Origin: JAFAXD01 sp035472475
GTDB taxonomy: Bacteria; Pseudomonadota; Alphaproteobacteria; Rhizobiales; Xanthobacteraceae
NCBI GenBank assembly: GCA_035472475.1
Contig: DATIPA010000168.1
Coordinates: forward strand, 1 to 42,309
Reading direction: 5' to 3'
DNA: 42,309 nt
Shown piece by piece: positions 15,633 through 23,295 of the stretch. Positions within the stretch are counted from its first letter, which is position 1. The number at the start of each line of letters is the position of its first letter. The notes beneath the pieces were generated by a model. It was not told where the DNA came from. It did no database searches and worked only from the letters and a program-made list of their open reading frames with translations. Made by a program: the position numbers and the translations under genes.

Positions 15633-17860
15633 CGACGCTCGCCCCTTCCCGCCGCCAAGTAGTTGCCGGCGGCGGCGCCCTCATCGTCAGCATCTCGCTC
15701 GGTGCAACGCGGGCCCTGGCGCAAGGCCCGCAGGCCGCGCCCCCAACTCCGCCGCTTCCCGGCAGCCTCAAGGGCGCGCCGATGCTCGATTCCTGGATCC
15801 GGATCGATGCGGACGGAGCCGTCACGGTGTTCACCGGCAAGGCCGAGCTCGGTCAGGGAATCAAAACCGCGCTGCTGCAGGTGGCATCCGAAGAACTCGG
15901 CGTCGCGATGCCGCGCATCAAGCTCGTCACCGCCGACACCGCCACGACGCCCGACGAAGGCTACACGTCGGGCAGCCAATCGATGCCCAACAGCGCGACC
16001 GCGATCCGCAACGCCGCGGCGCAGGTGCGGGAAATCCTGCTGGCGCGTGCGGCCGAGCGGCTGAGCGTCAATGTCGAGCGGCTCAAGATCCGCGACGGCA
16101 TCATGATTGCGGACGACGGCAGCAGCGTCGGCTTCGGCGAACTCGTCGGCAATGAGGTGCTGCATGTCGCCGCCCAGCCGACATCGAGATTCAAGGAGCC
16201 GTCGACCTATACGGTCGTGGGCAAGCCGATTGCCCGCGTCGACATACCCGCCAAGGTCACGGGCGGTGTCGCCTACGTGCATGACCTGCGGCTTCCCGGG
16301 ATGGTGCACGCACGTGTGGTAAGGCCGCCGAGCTACGGCGCGCGCCTCGCCGAGGTCGATCCCGGCAGCGTTGAAACAATGCCGGGCGTGCTCAAAGTCG
16401 TGCGCGACGGCAGTTTTCTGGCTGTGATCGCTGGACGCGAATATCAGGCCGTGCAGGCGATGTGGGCGCTGGCGCAAACCGCGCGTTGGATCGATGCCAA
16501 GCAGGAACTCCCCGATCAAGCGGCGATCTACGACTATCTCAAGAAGCTGCCGTCGCGCGACACGACCATCCTCGATCGCGGCATGATCGCGAGCAGCAGC
16601 TCCGTCCATTCAGCCACATACCATCGGCCCTACCAGATGCACGGCGCGATCGGACCGGCCTGTGCGGTCGCGCTCTATGCGGACGACAGCTTGACGGTGT
16701 GGTCGCACGGCCAGGGCATGTTTCCGTTGCGCCGCGCGCTCGCCGAGCTTGTCGGTCTTCCGCCCGACAAGGTTCGGTGCATCCACATGGAAGGTTCGGG
16801 CTGCTACGGCCACAACGGCGCCGACGACGCCGGCGGGGACGCGGCCCTGCTGGCGCGTGCGCTCCCGGGCCGGCCCGTGCGCGTGCAATGGATGCGCGAG
16901 CAGGAACACACCCTAGAGCCATATGGTCCGGCGATGACCACCGGTGTGACAGCGGCGCTCGACCGAGGCGGCAACATCATCTCCTGGCAATACGACGTGT
17001 GGAGCAACACGCACTCCACGCGGCCGGGACCGGCCGGCAGTTTGCTCGCGGGTCTTGCGGTCGCCTCGCCGTTTCCAGCGCCGCCGCCGGCGGTGATTCC
17101 GCAACCCGAGGGTGGCGGTGACCGCAACGCCATCCCGATCTACGCCATTCCGAATGCTCAGGTGGTGCACCACTTCATCCCGGATATGCCGTTGCGCGTA
17201 TCAGCGATGCGCGCACTCGGCGCCTACATGAACGTCTTCTCCATTGAGAGCTTCATGGATGAGCTGGCGAAGGCGGCCGGCGTCGACCCGGTCGAATACC
17301 GGCTCAATCATCTCGACGACGCCCGGGCGCGCGCGGTGGTTCGAATGGCGGCCGAGAAGTTCGACTGGCGCGCGCGCAGTGCGTCGCCACGCGGGCGCGG
17401 CCGCGGCTTTGCGTTCGCGCGCTACAAGAATTTCGCGGCATTGTGCGCCGCTGCGGTCGAGGTCGAGGTCGAACATGAGACCGGCGCGGTGCGTCTGGTG
17501 CGCGCGGTCGCCGCGGTCGACAGCGGCCAGGCGGTAAATCCGGACGGAATCAAAAATCAGATCGAGGGCGGGGTGATCCAGGCCGCGAGCTGGACGCTGT
17601 TCGAACAAGTGACCTTCGATCGCCGCCAGATCACCAGCCGCGATTGGTCGCTCTATCCGATCCTGCGCTTTCAGGCTGTGCCCGAGCGGGTCGAGGTGCA
17701 TGTCATCGACCGTCCCGGCCAGCCCTTCCTAGGCACCGGCGAGGCAGCGGCGGGGCCGACCGCTGCGGCGATCGCAAACGCAGTCGCCGACGCGACCGGT
17801 GCGCGGATCCGCGAGCTTCCGTTGACGCGTCAGCGGGTGAAGGCAGCAATCGGGGTTTGA
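15629..17860 (+). CDS. Molybdopterin-binding subunit of aldehyde/N-heterocycle oxidoreductase (IorB-like)
   Basis: Catalytic subunit of a molybdenum hydroxylase, 743 residues. It starts at the ATG that overlaps the previous stop (ATGA); the longer frame is an artefact. The N-terminus has a twin-arginine-type signal (SRRQVVAGGG, R8 R9) ending near RALAQG. Two xanthine-dehydrogenase-family catalytic domains follow, with a GQG motif (WSHGQGMFPLRRAL) for cofactor contact and the C-terminal GTGEAAAGPTAAAIANAV containing the expected catalytic glutamate (E705). This architecture belongs to the isoquinoline 1-oxidoreductase, nicotinate dehydrogenase and membrane aldehyde dehydrogenase group. The substrate is unknown; a purine or other N-heterocycle is plausible given the divergent guanine deaminase. 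No XdhC-type maturase gene is in the operon. Confidence 0.92.
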   Translation: MTTLAPSRRQVVAGGGALIVSISLGATRALAQGPQAAPPTPPLPGSLKGAPMLDSWIRIDADGAVTVFTGKAELGQGIKTALLQVASEELGVAMPRIKLVTADTATTPDEGYTSGSQSMPNSATAIRNAAAQVREILLARAAERLSVNVERLKIRDGIMIADDGSSVGFGELVGNEVLHVAAQPTSRFKEPSTYTVVGKPIARVDIPAKVTGGVAYVHDLRLPGMVHARVVRPPSYGARLAEVDPGSVETMPGVLKVVRDGSFLAVIAGREYQAVQAMWALAQTARWIDAKQELPDQAAIYDYLKKLPSRDTTILDRGMIASSSSVHSATYHRPYQMHGAIGPACAVALYADDSLTVWSHGQGMFPLRRALAELVGLPPDKVRCIHMEGSGCYGHNGADDAGGDAALLARALPGRPVRVQWMREQEHTLEPYGPAMTTGVTAALDRGGNIISWQYDVWSNTHSTRPGPAGSLLAGLAVASPFPAPPPAVIPQPEGGGDRNAIPIYAIPNAQVVHHFIPDMPLRVSAMRALGAYMNVFSIESFMDELAKAAGVDPVEYRLNHLDDARARAVVRMAAEKFDWRARSASPRGRGRGFAFARYKNFAALCAAAVEVEVEHETGAVRLVRAVAAVDSGQAVNPDGIKNQIEGGVIQAASWTLFEQVTFDRRQITSRDWSLYPILRFQAVPERVEVHVIDRPGQPFLGTGEAAAGPTAAAIANAVADATGARIRELPLTRQRVKAAIGV

Positions 17861-17959
17861 GCTCAGATTCGCGTCGGGAACGGCTTCTGCGGGGAAATGC
17901 GGGCATTTACGGCTCTCGCGGGCCCATGCGGGAGCTCAGACCGACCCGTGTCGATCCCG

Positions 17960-17988
17960 TTGACAAGGTTGTCCGTTAGTCGTATCTA
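17960..17988 (+). promoter_or_regulatory. Strong sigma70-type promoter for the GST-arsR operon
   Basis: A perfect -35 TTGACA (17960-17965), a 17-base spacer and a -10 TATCTA (17983-17988). Transcription would start near 17995 and leave a leader of about 85 bases before the ATG at 18082. The -10 lies inside the first of three inverted repeats, so a repressor bound there would block RNA polymerase. Confidence 0.7.
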
Positions 17989-18023
17989 ACGGTTAGAATT
18001 AGCTAACCATTAGTCAGGACTAA
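17973..18023. promoter_or_regulatory. Triple inverted-repeat operator (probable ArsR site)
   Basis: Three adjacent dyads are built from GTTAG/CTAAC half-sites: CCGTTAG-6-CTAACGG (17973-17992), GGTTAG-6-CTAACC (17991-18008) and TTAGTC-2-GACTAA (18010-18023). The first covers the promoter -10. The operon encodes an ArsR-family repressor, so autoregulation through this array is the natural reading. The site is AT-rich against a GC-rich background, so it is unlikely to be chance. Confidence 0.7.
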
Positions 18024-18081
18024 CGGAGAAGGCTTCGTGCCCGTTACCTCCGTGGCGTCGAACCAACCAGGAGAACCCGTC

Positions 18082-18759
18082 ATGCGTGATCTTCACATCA
18101 TCGGCGGACCGGCCAGCAACTACGTCTGGATGGTACGCATCGCCTGCGCCGAAAAGGGCGTGCCCTATTCACTCACCTCGGTCATGCCGCACAGCCCCGA
18201 GGTCGAGGCGATTCATCCGGTCGGCAAGATCCCAGTGATGCGCCATGGCGCGGTGACGCTCGGCGAGTCGCGCGCGATCTGCGCCTACATCGATCGGGTG
18301 TTCGATGGTCCTCCGCTTGTCCCTGCCGATCCGGTCGAGGCCGCGCGGGTGGAGCAATGGGTGTCGATCGTCAACACGACCATCGACCCGGTCTGGATCC
18401 GTCAGTATGTCGGGGCCGGTTACATCTTCCCGGGCACGCCCGACAAGTCGCCGAATCGCGCCGCAATCGATGCTGCGCTGCCCAAGATGCAGCAGCAATT
18501 TCCGGTGATGGACAAGGCGGTCGCGTCCGGCCATCTCGTCGGCGACAGGTTTACGCTTGCCGACATGAACCTGATGCCGATCCTCTACTACATGAACAAA
18601 TTCCCGGAAAGCAGCGCGCTGCTGGCGGCGAGCCCGAAGCTCAAGGCTTATTTCGAGCGTCACATCGGCCGTAAAAGCGTGCAGGGCTCGATGCCGCAAA
18701 GCCAGCCCGGCACCGCCGGCTCCGAGCCTGCCAAGGTCGCGAGAGCCGTCAATGCCTGA
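18082..18759 (+). CDS. Glutathione S-transferase family protein
   Basis: Cytoplasmic GST-fold protein of 225 residues. The thioredoxin-like domain spans about residues 2-78, with a possible catalytic S12 in GPASNYVWMV, the cis-proline loop KIPVM (49-53, P51) and the glutathione gamma-glutamyl contact ESRAI (62-66). An alpha-helical domain follows (to about 205), containing the DRFTLADMNLMPIL-type N-capping segment, then a loose Ser/Gln/Pro-rich tail. The ATG at 18082 has AGGAGA eight bases upstream, so the frame from 18037 is not used. It is the first gene of an operon with an ArsR regulator and an SRPBCC protein; it may conjugate or isomerise a toxic compound. The true substrate is not visible. 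Confidence 0.9.
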   Translation: MRDLHIIGGPASNYVWMVRIACAEKGVPYSLTSVMPHSPEVEAIHPVGKIPVMRHGAVTLGESRAICAYIDRVFDGPPLVPADPVEAARVEQWVSIVNTTIDPVWIRQYVGAGYIFPGTPDKSPNRAAIDAALPKMQQQFPVMDKAVASGHLVGDRFTLADMNLMPILYYMNKFPESSALLAASPKLKAYFERHIGRKSVQGSMPQSQPGTAGSEPAKVARAVNA

Positions 18760-19060
18760 GGCGGCGGATCGCATCGCGGCGCTCGGCGATCCCGTACGCC
18801 GCGCGATCTTTGAGATGCTGGCCGAAGGGCCGCGCTCGGTCGGCGATATTGCCGAACGCCTGCCGGTAACGCGTTCGGCGGTCTCCCAGCATCTGCGCGT
18901 GCTCAGCGATGTCGGGCTTGTCACCCACGAGTCCGCCGGAACCCGTAACCTCTACCGTATCGAGCCCGAGCGCGTCGCCGAAGTGCGCGACTATCTCGAT
19001 CGCCTCTGGCAGAAGGCGCTCGGCAACTTGAAAAGTCGCATCGAGAAGCCCCATCACTGA
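18752..19060 (+). CDS. ArsR-family transcriptional regulator
   Basis: A 102-residue winged-helix repressor. The ArsR core is clear: ALGDPVRRAIFEMLAEGP, the recognition helix TRSAVSQHLRVLSDVGLV and the wing HESAGTRNLYRIEPERV. No CxC or other metal-binding motif is present, so it belongs to the non-metal-sensing group commonly paired with SRPBCC/AHSA1 proteins. Its start overlaps the GST stop by eight bases (ATGCCTGA), giving translational coupling. It most likely binds the dyad array at 17973-18023 and represses its own operon until a ligand, perhaps a GST substrate or product, binds. Confidence 0.92.
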   Translation: MPEAADRIAALGDPVRRAIFEMLAEGPRSVGDIAERLPVTRSAVSQHLRVLSDVGLVTHESAGTRNLYRIEPERVAEVRDYLDRLWQKALGNLKSRIEKPHH

Positions 19061-19061
19061 A

Positions 19062-19538
19062 ATGTCCGCGATGGAACCCGGATTGTTTGTACGCAAGGAG
19101 ATCACCGTCGAGGCGAGCCAGGCGCGTGCGTTCGACGTGTTCACGCGCGAACATGGCGCTTGGTGGCCGCTCGCGACTCACCACATCGGCAGCGCGGCGG
19201 CGGAGACTGCGATCATCGAGCCGCACACTGGTGGGCGATGGTTCGAGCGTGCGGCCGACGGCAGCGAGTGCGACTGGGGACGGGTGCTGGTCTGGGATCC
19301 GCCCGGCCGCCTGGTGTTGGCGTGGGAAATTTCGGCCGATTGGAAGCACGACGAGAGCATCAATACCGAGGTCGAGGTCAGGTTCGTGTCGCTGGGGCCG
19401 GCGCGTACGCGCGTCGAACTCGAGCATCGGCGGCTCGACCGCTACGGCGCGGCGGCCGAGCAGATGCGCGGGATTTTCGATTCCGAGAACGGCTGGACTA
19501 ATATTCTGCGGTTATTCGTGGCACGAGCGCACGCCTGA
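19062..19538 (+). CDS. SRPBCC (AHSA1-type) domain protein
   Basis: A 158-residue START/Bet v 1-like helix-grip protein with a deep hydrophobic pocket. Visible signatures are VRKEITVEASQARAFDVFT at the N-terminus, GGRWFERAADGSECDWGRVLVWDPPGRLVLAWE in the middle (quoted in parts: GGRWFE and RLVLAWEI), and a C-terminal helix beginning NGWTNILRLF. It begins one base after the ArsR stop. ArsR-SRPBCC pairs are widespread, and the SRPBCC protein is usually assumed to bind or process the inducing small molecule. Function here is inferred from that pattern and from the GST upstream. Confidence 0.88.
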   Translation: MSAMEPGLFVRKEITVEASQARAFDVFTREHGAWWPLATHHIGSAAAETAIIEPHTGGRWFERAADGSECDWGRVLVWDPPGRLVLAWEISADWKHDESINTEVEVRFVSLGPARTRVELEHRRLDRYGAAAEQMRGIFDSENGWTNILRLFVARAHA

Positions 19539-19630
19539 TTGGTGCAAAAGCGTGAAATTGTGTCGCGCGTCACAGTGCGATCAGGATCGACTTGCTAACG
19601 ACAGCCCTGTTATTTCCTAGCGGGGCGCCG

Positions 19631-19765
19631 ATGAAGAGCTCGTTTGCAAACCACCTGGTGCTGATTGGCGCGCTTGCCGTGTTTGCATTTGCTGCGTTTG
19701 CACTCCACGTCAATCTGAACGCCGCGCCGGAATCTACCGCCGGAATTGCCCGATCAGTAAAGTAA
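19631..19765 (+). CDS. Possible small membrane or secreted protein, 44 aa
   Basis: A short open frame from ATG at 19631 to TAA at 19763-19765. Its N-terminus, MKSSFANHLVLIGALAVFAF, has a lysine followed by a hydrophobic stretch of about 20 residues, as in a signal peptide or single membrane anchor, and the tail contains LNAAPESTAG. The ribosome site is weak (GCGGGGC). No homologue is recognised. It lies in a low-GC gap together with another small secreted gene, so it is a reasonable but unproven gene. Confidence 0.35.
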   Translation: MKSSFANHLVLIGALAVFAFAAFALHVNLNAAPESTAGIARSVK

Positions 19766-19869
19766 CGGCGTCGGCCAGGTCCGAATCGATCAAATACCTC
19801 CGGCTCGCTTTCGCCTCTTGGTAGCAGGTTAAAAAATTGCGTCGCACACATTATTTTGAGCACGATTTT

Positions 19870-19898
19870 TCGTGATCGCAGTGTGAATCATCGTGATC
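19870..19898. promoter_or_regulatory. Paired TCGTGATC direct repeats
   Basis: Two identical copies of TCGTGATC at 19870-19877 and 19891-19898, exactly 21 bases apart (two helical turns), upstream of a small secreted gene and just before a possible promoter. The spacing on one face of the helix suggests a protein-binding site. Evidence is sequence only. Confidence 0.3.
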
Positions 19899-19908
19899 AA
19901 ACGGTCAC

Positions 19909-19936
19909 TTGGCCGACCAGATTCAGATCTTAAATT
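19909..19936 (+). promoter_or_regulatory. Possible sigma70 promoter for the 51-aa secreted protein
   Basis: TTGGCC (19909-19914) and TAAATT (19931-19936) are separated by 16 bases. This would start transcription about 55-60 bases before the ATG at 20001. The -35 is imperfect. Confidence 0.35.
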
Positions 19937-20000
19937 CAACGAACGCCCGACTTAGCGACGCTCGCTTTGCGGCGCGGTGACCAACAACAGGAGAGATCAC

Positions 20001-20156
20001 ATGTCGTTCGTCAAATCCCTCACGCTCGCGGCCGCCGTTGTCCTCGGCATTGCGACGCTCGCGAACGCTGCCACTTATCACCGCTACTACAGTCAGAATG
20101 CCGCCAATACGGCGACTGCAGAGCATTTCCAAAACCAGTGGCGCAACAGCTACTAA
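20001..20156 (+). CDS. Small secreted protein, 51 aa
   Basis: An open frame of 51 codons with a strong ribosome site (AGGAG, about eight bases before the ATG). The N-terminus MSFVKSLTLAAAVVLGIATL ends in a textbook Sec cleavage site, ANA before ATYH. The mature peptide would be only about 28 residues, rich in Tyr, Asn, Gln and His (TYHRYYSQNAANTATAEHFQ), ending WRNSY. A perfect intrinsic terminator follows at 20239. Promoter, ribosome site, signal peptide and terminator together make a convincing single-gene unit. The function is unknown; I recognise no family. Confidence 0.7.
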   Translation: MSFVKSLTLAAAVVLGIATLANAATYHRYYSQNAANTATAEHFQNQWRNSY

Positions 20157-20238
20157 CCTGCGCAGGCCCCGCGGTTCGATGCCGCGTCGGAGTGTAAGTC
20201 CGCGTTGACGCAGCATCGTTGCGTAACACCGAACGGGC

Positions 20239-20267
20239 AAAAGGGCGGCCGCAAGGCCGCCCTTTTT
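20239..20267 (+). terminator. Rho-independent terminator
   Basis: A perfect 12-bp stem, AAAAGGGCGGCC (20239-20250) and GGCCGCCCTTTT (20255-20266), with a GCAA tetraloop, ending in a T run. It closes the small secreted protein gene and isolates it from xseA. Confidence 0.9.
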
Positions 20268-20321
20268 GCTTGCCGCCGGAATCGGCTACCATTGGGCGGA
20301 TTTGGGACGGCTTGAACGCGC

Positions 20322-21911
20322 ATGAATGACGCCCGCGTCAACATTCCAGAATGGACCGTGTCCGAACTGTCTTCGGCGCTCAAGCGCAGCATCGAAGACA
20401 ATTTCGGTTATGTGCGCGTGCGCGGGGAGATTTCCGGCTTCAAGGGAGCGCACTCCTCCGGCCATTGCTATTTCGCGCTTAAGGATGAGAACGCGCGCAT
20501 CGAGGCGGTGGTCTGGAAAGGCAACTTTGCGCGCATGCGCATCAAGCCGGAAGAAGGCATGGAGGTCGTCGCCACCGGCCGCTTGACCACCTATCCGGGC
20601 CGGTCGACCTATCAGATCGTCATCGAGAGCCTCGCGCCGGCCGGTCTCGGCGCGCTGATGGCGCTCTTGGAGGAACGCAAGAAGCGTCTTTCCACCGAGG
20701 GCCTGTTTGACCCGGCGCGCAAGCAGCTGCTGCCGTATTTGCCGGCGGTGATCGGCGTCATCACGTCGCCGACCGGCGCGGTCATCCGAGATATTCTGCA
20801 CCGGTTGGCCGACCGCTTTCCGCGCCGCGTCCTGGTGTGGCCGGTGCGCGTTCAGGGCGACGGCTCCGCCGAGGAAGTCGCGGCCGCGATCCGCGGGTTC
20901 AATGCGCTCCCCGCGGATGGACCCTTGCCACAGCCCGATCTCCTGATCGTGGCGCGGGGAGGCGGCTCGATCGAGGACCTTTGGGCGTTCAACGAAGAGA
21001 TTGTCGTGCGCGCCGCCGCCGACAGCATGATCCCGTTGATCTCGGCGGTCGGCCACGAGACCGACAACACCCTGATCGACTATGCGGCCGACCAGCGCGC
21101 TCCGACCCCGACCGCGGCCGCCGAGATGGCGGTGCCGGTGCGCGCTGAGCTGCTCAGCCGCGTCGCCGACACGGCCCGCCGGGTGCTCGCCTGCTGGCAT
21201 CGCGGGCAGGAGGCACGCCGCACCGAATTGCGCTCGGCTGCGCGTGCACTGCCCAGCGCCGACATGTTGCTCGGCCTTCCGCGTCAGCGGCTTGACGCGG
21301 CGGCCGATCGGATGCCGCGGGCGTTGCGCGCCAATGCGCAACTGCATCACACGGCGCTCTCGCGCATCGGTGCGCGGCTCACGCCGCAAGCCTTGCGGGC
21401 TCGCATTGCGCGCGACGACGAACGCGTGCTCGCGCTCGTCCGCAGGCTCGGGCGCGGCCTGGAAGTTGGCCGCGAACGACGCCGGGAGCGCTATCTCGCT
21501 GTCGGCGCCCGTCTGTCGGCCGGGCTGCGCGCCAATGCGCAAGCGCACGCAGTTCGGATCGCGCGCGAGCGCGACCGTCTCCGCGGCCTTGCCGAACGCG
21601 CGCAGCGGGCGACGCTTATGCGCATCGATCGATGCGACGCGCGTGTCGAACGGGCCGGCCAGCTGCTCGCAGCGCTCTCCTATCACGGCGTTCTGGCGCG
21701 GGGCTTTGCGCTGGTGCGCGACGGTTCCGGCAAACCGCTGCATGCGGCGGCGGGGGTCAGCCCGGGGCTCAAGCTCGATATCGAGTTCAACGACGGTCGC
21801 GTGCCTGCGATCGCGACCGGAGGACCGGCTAGCAAACCGGTATCATCGGCCGCGGCCGCTTCGCCACGGCGCCGCAAGCGCGGCGGCGAAGGCCAGGGCA
21901 GTTTGTTCTGA
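20322..21911 (+). CDS. xseA: Exodeoxyribonuclease VII large subunit
   Basis: Catalytic subunit of the bidirectional single-strand exonuclease ExoVII, acting in recombination and repair with XseB. At 529 residues it is longer than E. coli XseA (about 456). An N-terminal OB-fold covers about residues 8-110 (SELSSALKRSIEDNFGYVRVRGEISG), the catalytic core follows with GVITSPTGAVIRDI, the RGGGSIEDLWAFNEE motif and SAVGHETDNTLIDYAADQRAPTPTAAAE (parts quoted), and a long coiled-coil region ends with ILARGFALVRD-like VLARGFALVRDGSG. The last ~40 residues are Ala/Arg/Lys-rich. xseB is not in the window. Its stop abuts the stop of the convergent hydrolase gene. Confidence 0.96.
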   Translation: MNDARVNIPEWTVSELSSALKRSIEDNFGYVRVRGEISGFKGAHSSGHCYFALKDENARIEAVVWKGNFARMRIKPEEGMEVVATGRLTTYPGRSTYQIVIESLAPAGLGALMALLEERKKRLSTEGLFDPARKQLLPYLPAVIGVITSPTGAVIRDILHRLADRFPRRVLVWPVRVQGDGSAEEVAAAIRGFNALPADGPLPQPDLLIVARGGGSIEDLWAFNEEIVVRAAADSMIPLISAVGHETDNTLIDYAADQRAPTPTAAAEMAVPVRAELLSRVADTARRVLACWHRGQEARRTELRSAARALPSADMLLGLPRQRLDAAADRMPRALRANAQLHHTALSRIGARLTPQALRARIARDDERVLALVRRLGRGLEVGRERRRERYLAVGARLSAGLRANAQAHAVRIARERDRLRGLAERAQRATLMRIDRCDARVERAGQLLAALSYHGVLARGFALVRDGSGKPLHAAAGVSPGLKLDIEFNDGRVPAIATGGPASKPVSSAAAASPRRRKRGGEGQGSLF

Positions 21912-22790
21912 TTACCGCTCGGAGTGCTGCGCGCTCACGTCCGGACCCTGACTGCGCGACAGAAACTGCATCACGCGCCGGATCGCATCGGCACGGGCCG
22001 CCGGATTGGTGCCGGAATGGATTCTGCCGGAATTGTCGGCCGAAAACGCGTACCCGTTGCGCACCTGCACGGGCCGGTTCGGATGGTCGAAATCGTGATA
22101 GGCACCCGGATAGACCACGATCGTGGCCTGGGCGCTGCGTCCGCGCGCGCCGGCGACCATCCGTTCGCACGCCTTCGCCGACGCCCCGTCATCGGCGCTG
22201 CCGATCAGGATCAGCGTCGGAATGCGCGTGCTCCATGCGGCGGTTTCGAGACGGTTGCAGCCGGGGTAGAGCGCCAGTGCGGAACGGAAATCCGGGCGCT
22301 CGTCGTGCAATATGGCCTGCTGGCGCACCGTCCACAGCACGCTGATAGCACCGCTCGACCAGCCGAGCAGCGAGACGCGATCCGGCTTGGCGAACGTCTG
22401 GCGTTGCAGCCACGCGAGTGCGGTCGTCGCGTCTGCAACCCGTTCGCGATTGGTGCGCAGAAGGGCGGCGCGATTGCGACATTGTGGACCAAGATCGCGC
22501 GAGCCGTAGCTGTCGGGATAGACCACCGCAAAACCGGCCTTGCCGAGCCGCTCGGCCCAATCGCGATAGCGCGACGCAATGACGCCGCTCGAGTTTCGCA
22601 GCCCCTCGCAGCCATGCATGGCGATCACGACCGGGAAGGGTCCCTGGCCGTCCGGGATGTACACATAAGCCTTGAGCGGGCTGCTGCCCTCGCGCAGGTC
22701 GACTTGTTGGGGACCGGGACTCGCGACCGCTTGATCCGCGACAACCAGGGTCGCAGCCGCGGCAACCGCAACGGTCATGAGGCGGATCAT
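21912..22790 (-). CDS. Secreted dienelactone-hydrolase-type alpha/beta hydrolase
   Basis: A 292-residue exported hydrolase. The ATG at 22790 has GGGAGA a few bases upstream (22795-22800), so the longer frame from 22814 is not used. The signal peptide (MIRLMTVAVAAAATLVVADQ, cleaved near AVAS) is clear. The DLH-like domain shows the oxyanion region VIAMHGCEG, nucleophile elbow GWSSGA (Ser, not the Cys of true dienelactone hydrolase), acid in IGSADDGAS and base in AYHDFDH. It probably acts on esters in the periplasm. It ends immediately after xseA on the other strand, with the two stop codons adjacent. Confidence 0.85.
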   Translation of the reverse strand: MIRLMTVAVAAAATLVVADQAVASPGPQQVDLREGSSPLKAYVYIPDGQGPFPVVIAMHGCEGLRNSSGVIASRYRDWAERLGKAGFAVVYPDSYGSRDLGPQCRNRAALLRTNRERVADATTALAWLQRQTFAKPDRVSLLGWSSGAISVLWTVRQQAILHDERPDFRSALALYPGCNRLETAAWSTRIPTLILIGSADDGASAKACERMVAGARGRSAQATIVVYPGAYHDFDHPNRPVQVRNGYAFSADNSGRIHSGTNPAARADAIRRVMQFLSRSQGPDVSAQHSER

Positions 22791-23046
22791 GGGATCTCCC
22801 GCATCGACGCGCACCCTACCACATGGCGACCGCCATCGACGGGCCGGATGCCGTTCACGATATGGTGTGCGGGCCGCGCCCGGTCAAACAACGCCGAAAC
22901 CGGCCGCTGCTCGCCCGTCAGCGCGCCTGCTGGTCGGGAATCGACGACCGGGGTTGGCCTTGCGCGCCGGAGCGATTATCTTTGCAGTCCTAGTTTGCTG
23001 GCGCACGGCTGCGCGACCAGTTTGATACGCTCCACGGAGACCTCAG

Positions 23047-23265
23047 GTGCTCAATCGTTTCGATCCTCGCTCGCCTGCCGAAGCCGAGGTCAAATATCTT
23101 GACGGAGATTTCAGGGTGTTGCGCCCCGGGGCGTTCGTGCGCTGCGCTGTGACCGGCGTTCCAATTCCGCTCGAGGAACTCAAGTACTGGAGTGTGGAGC
23201 GGCAGGAAGCCTATGCGAGCCCTGAAGCCGTGCTCAAGCGGCTGCATCCCGAGCGCGCCCGGTAG
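23047..23265 (+). CDS. DUF2093 domain-containing protein
   Basis: A 72-residue protein of the DUF2093 family, which is essentially alphaproteobacterial. The conserved core is visible: AEVKYLDGDFRVLRPGAFVRCAVTG (parts: VKYLDGDF and VRCAVTG), then IPLEELKYWSVERQEAY. The start is a GTG with GGAGA seven bases upstream. There is no signal peptide or membrane segment. It is divergent from the secreted hydrolase and convergent with the patatin gene. No function is established for the family. Confidence 0.9.
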   Translation: MLNRFDPRSPAEAEVKYLDGDFRVLRPGAFVRCAVTGVPIPLEELKYWSVERQEAYASPEAVLKRLHPERAR

Positions 23266-23295
23266 CAGCCCGACGTCAATTCTTGAAAACGCCGA

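Noticed and set aside
13754..17860. Canonical xanthine dehydrogenase XdhAB
   Set aside because: There is no FAD domain or XdhC, and a cytochrome c subunit takes their place, so the group is IorAB/NicAB-like.
20286..21743. Minus-strand frame of 485 codons over xseA
   Set aside because: xseA is unmistakable on the plus strand, and the antisense product shows no family or hydrophobic pattern.
22791..23046. Possible small gene between the secreted hydrolase and the DUF2093 gene
   Set aside because: The frames there lack a ribosome site and coherent composition; the stretch probably holds only the divergent promoters.
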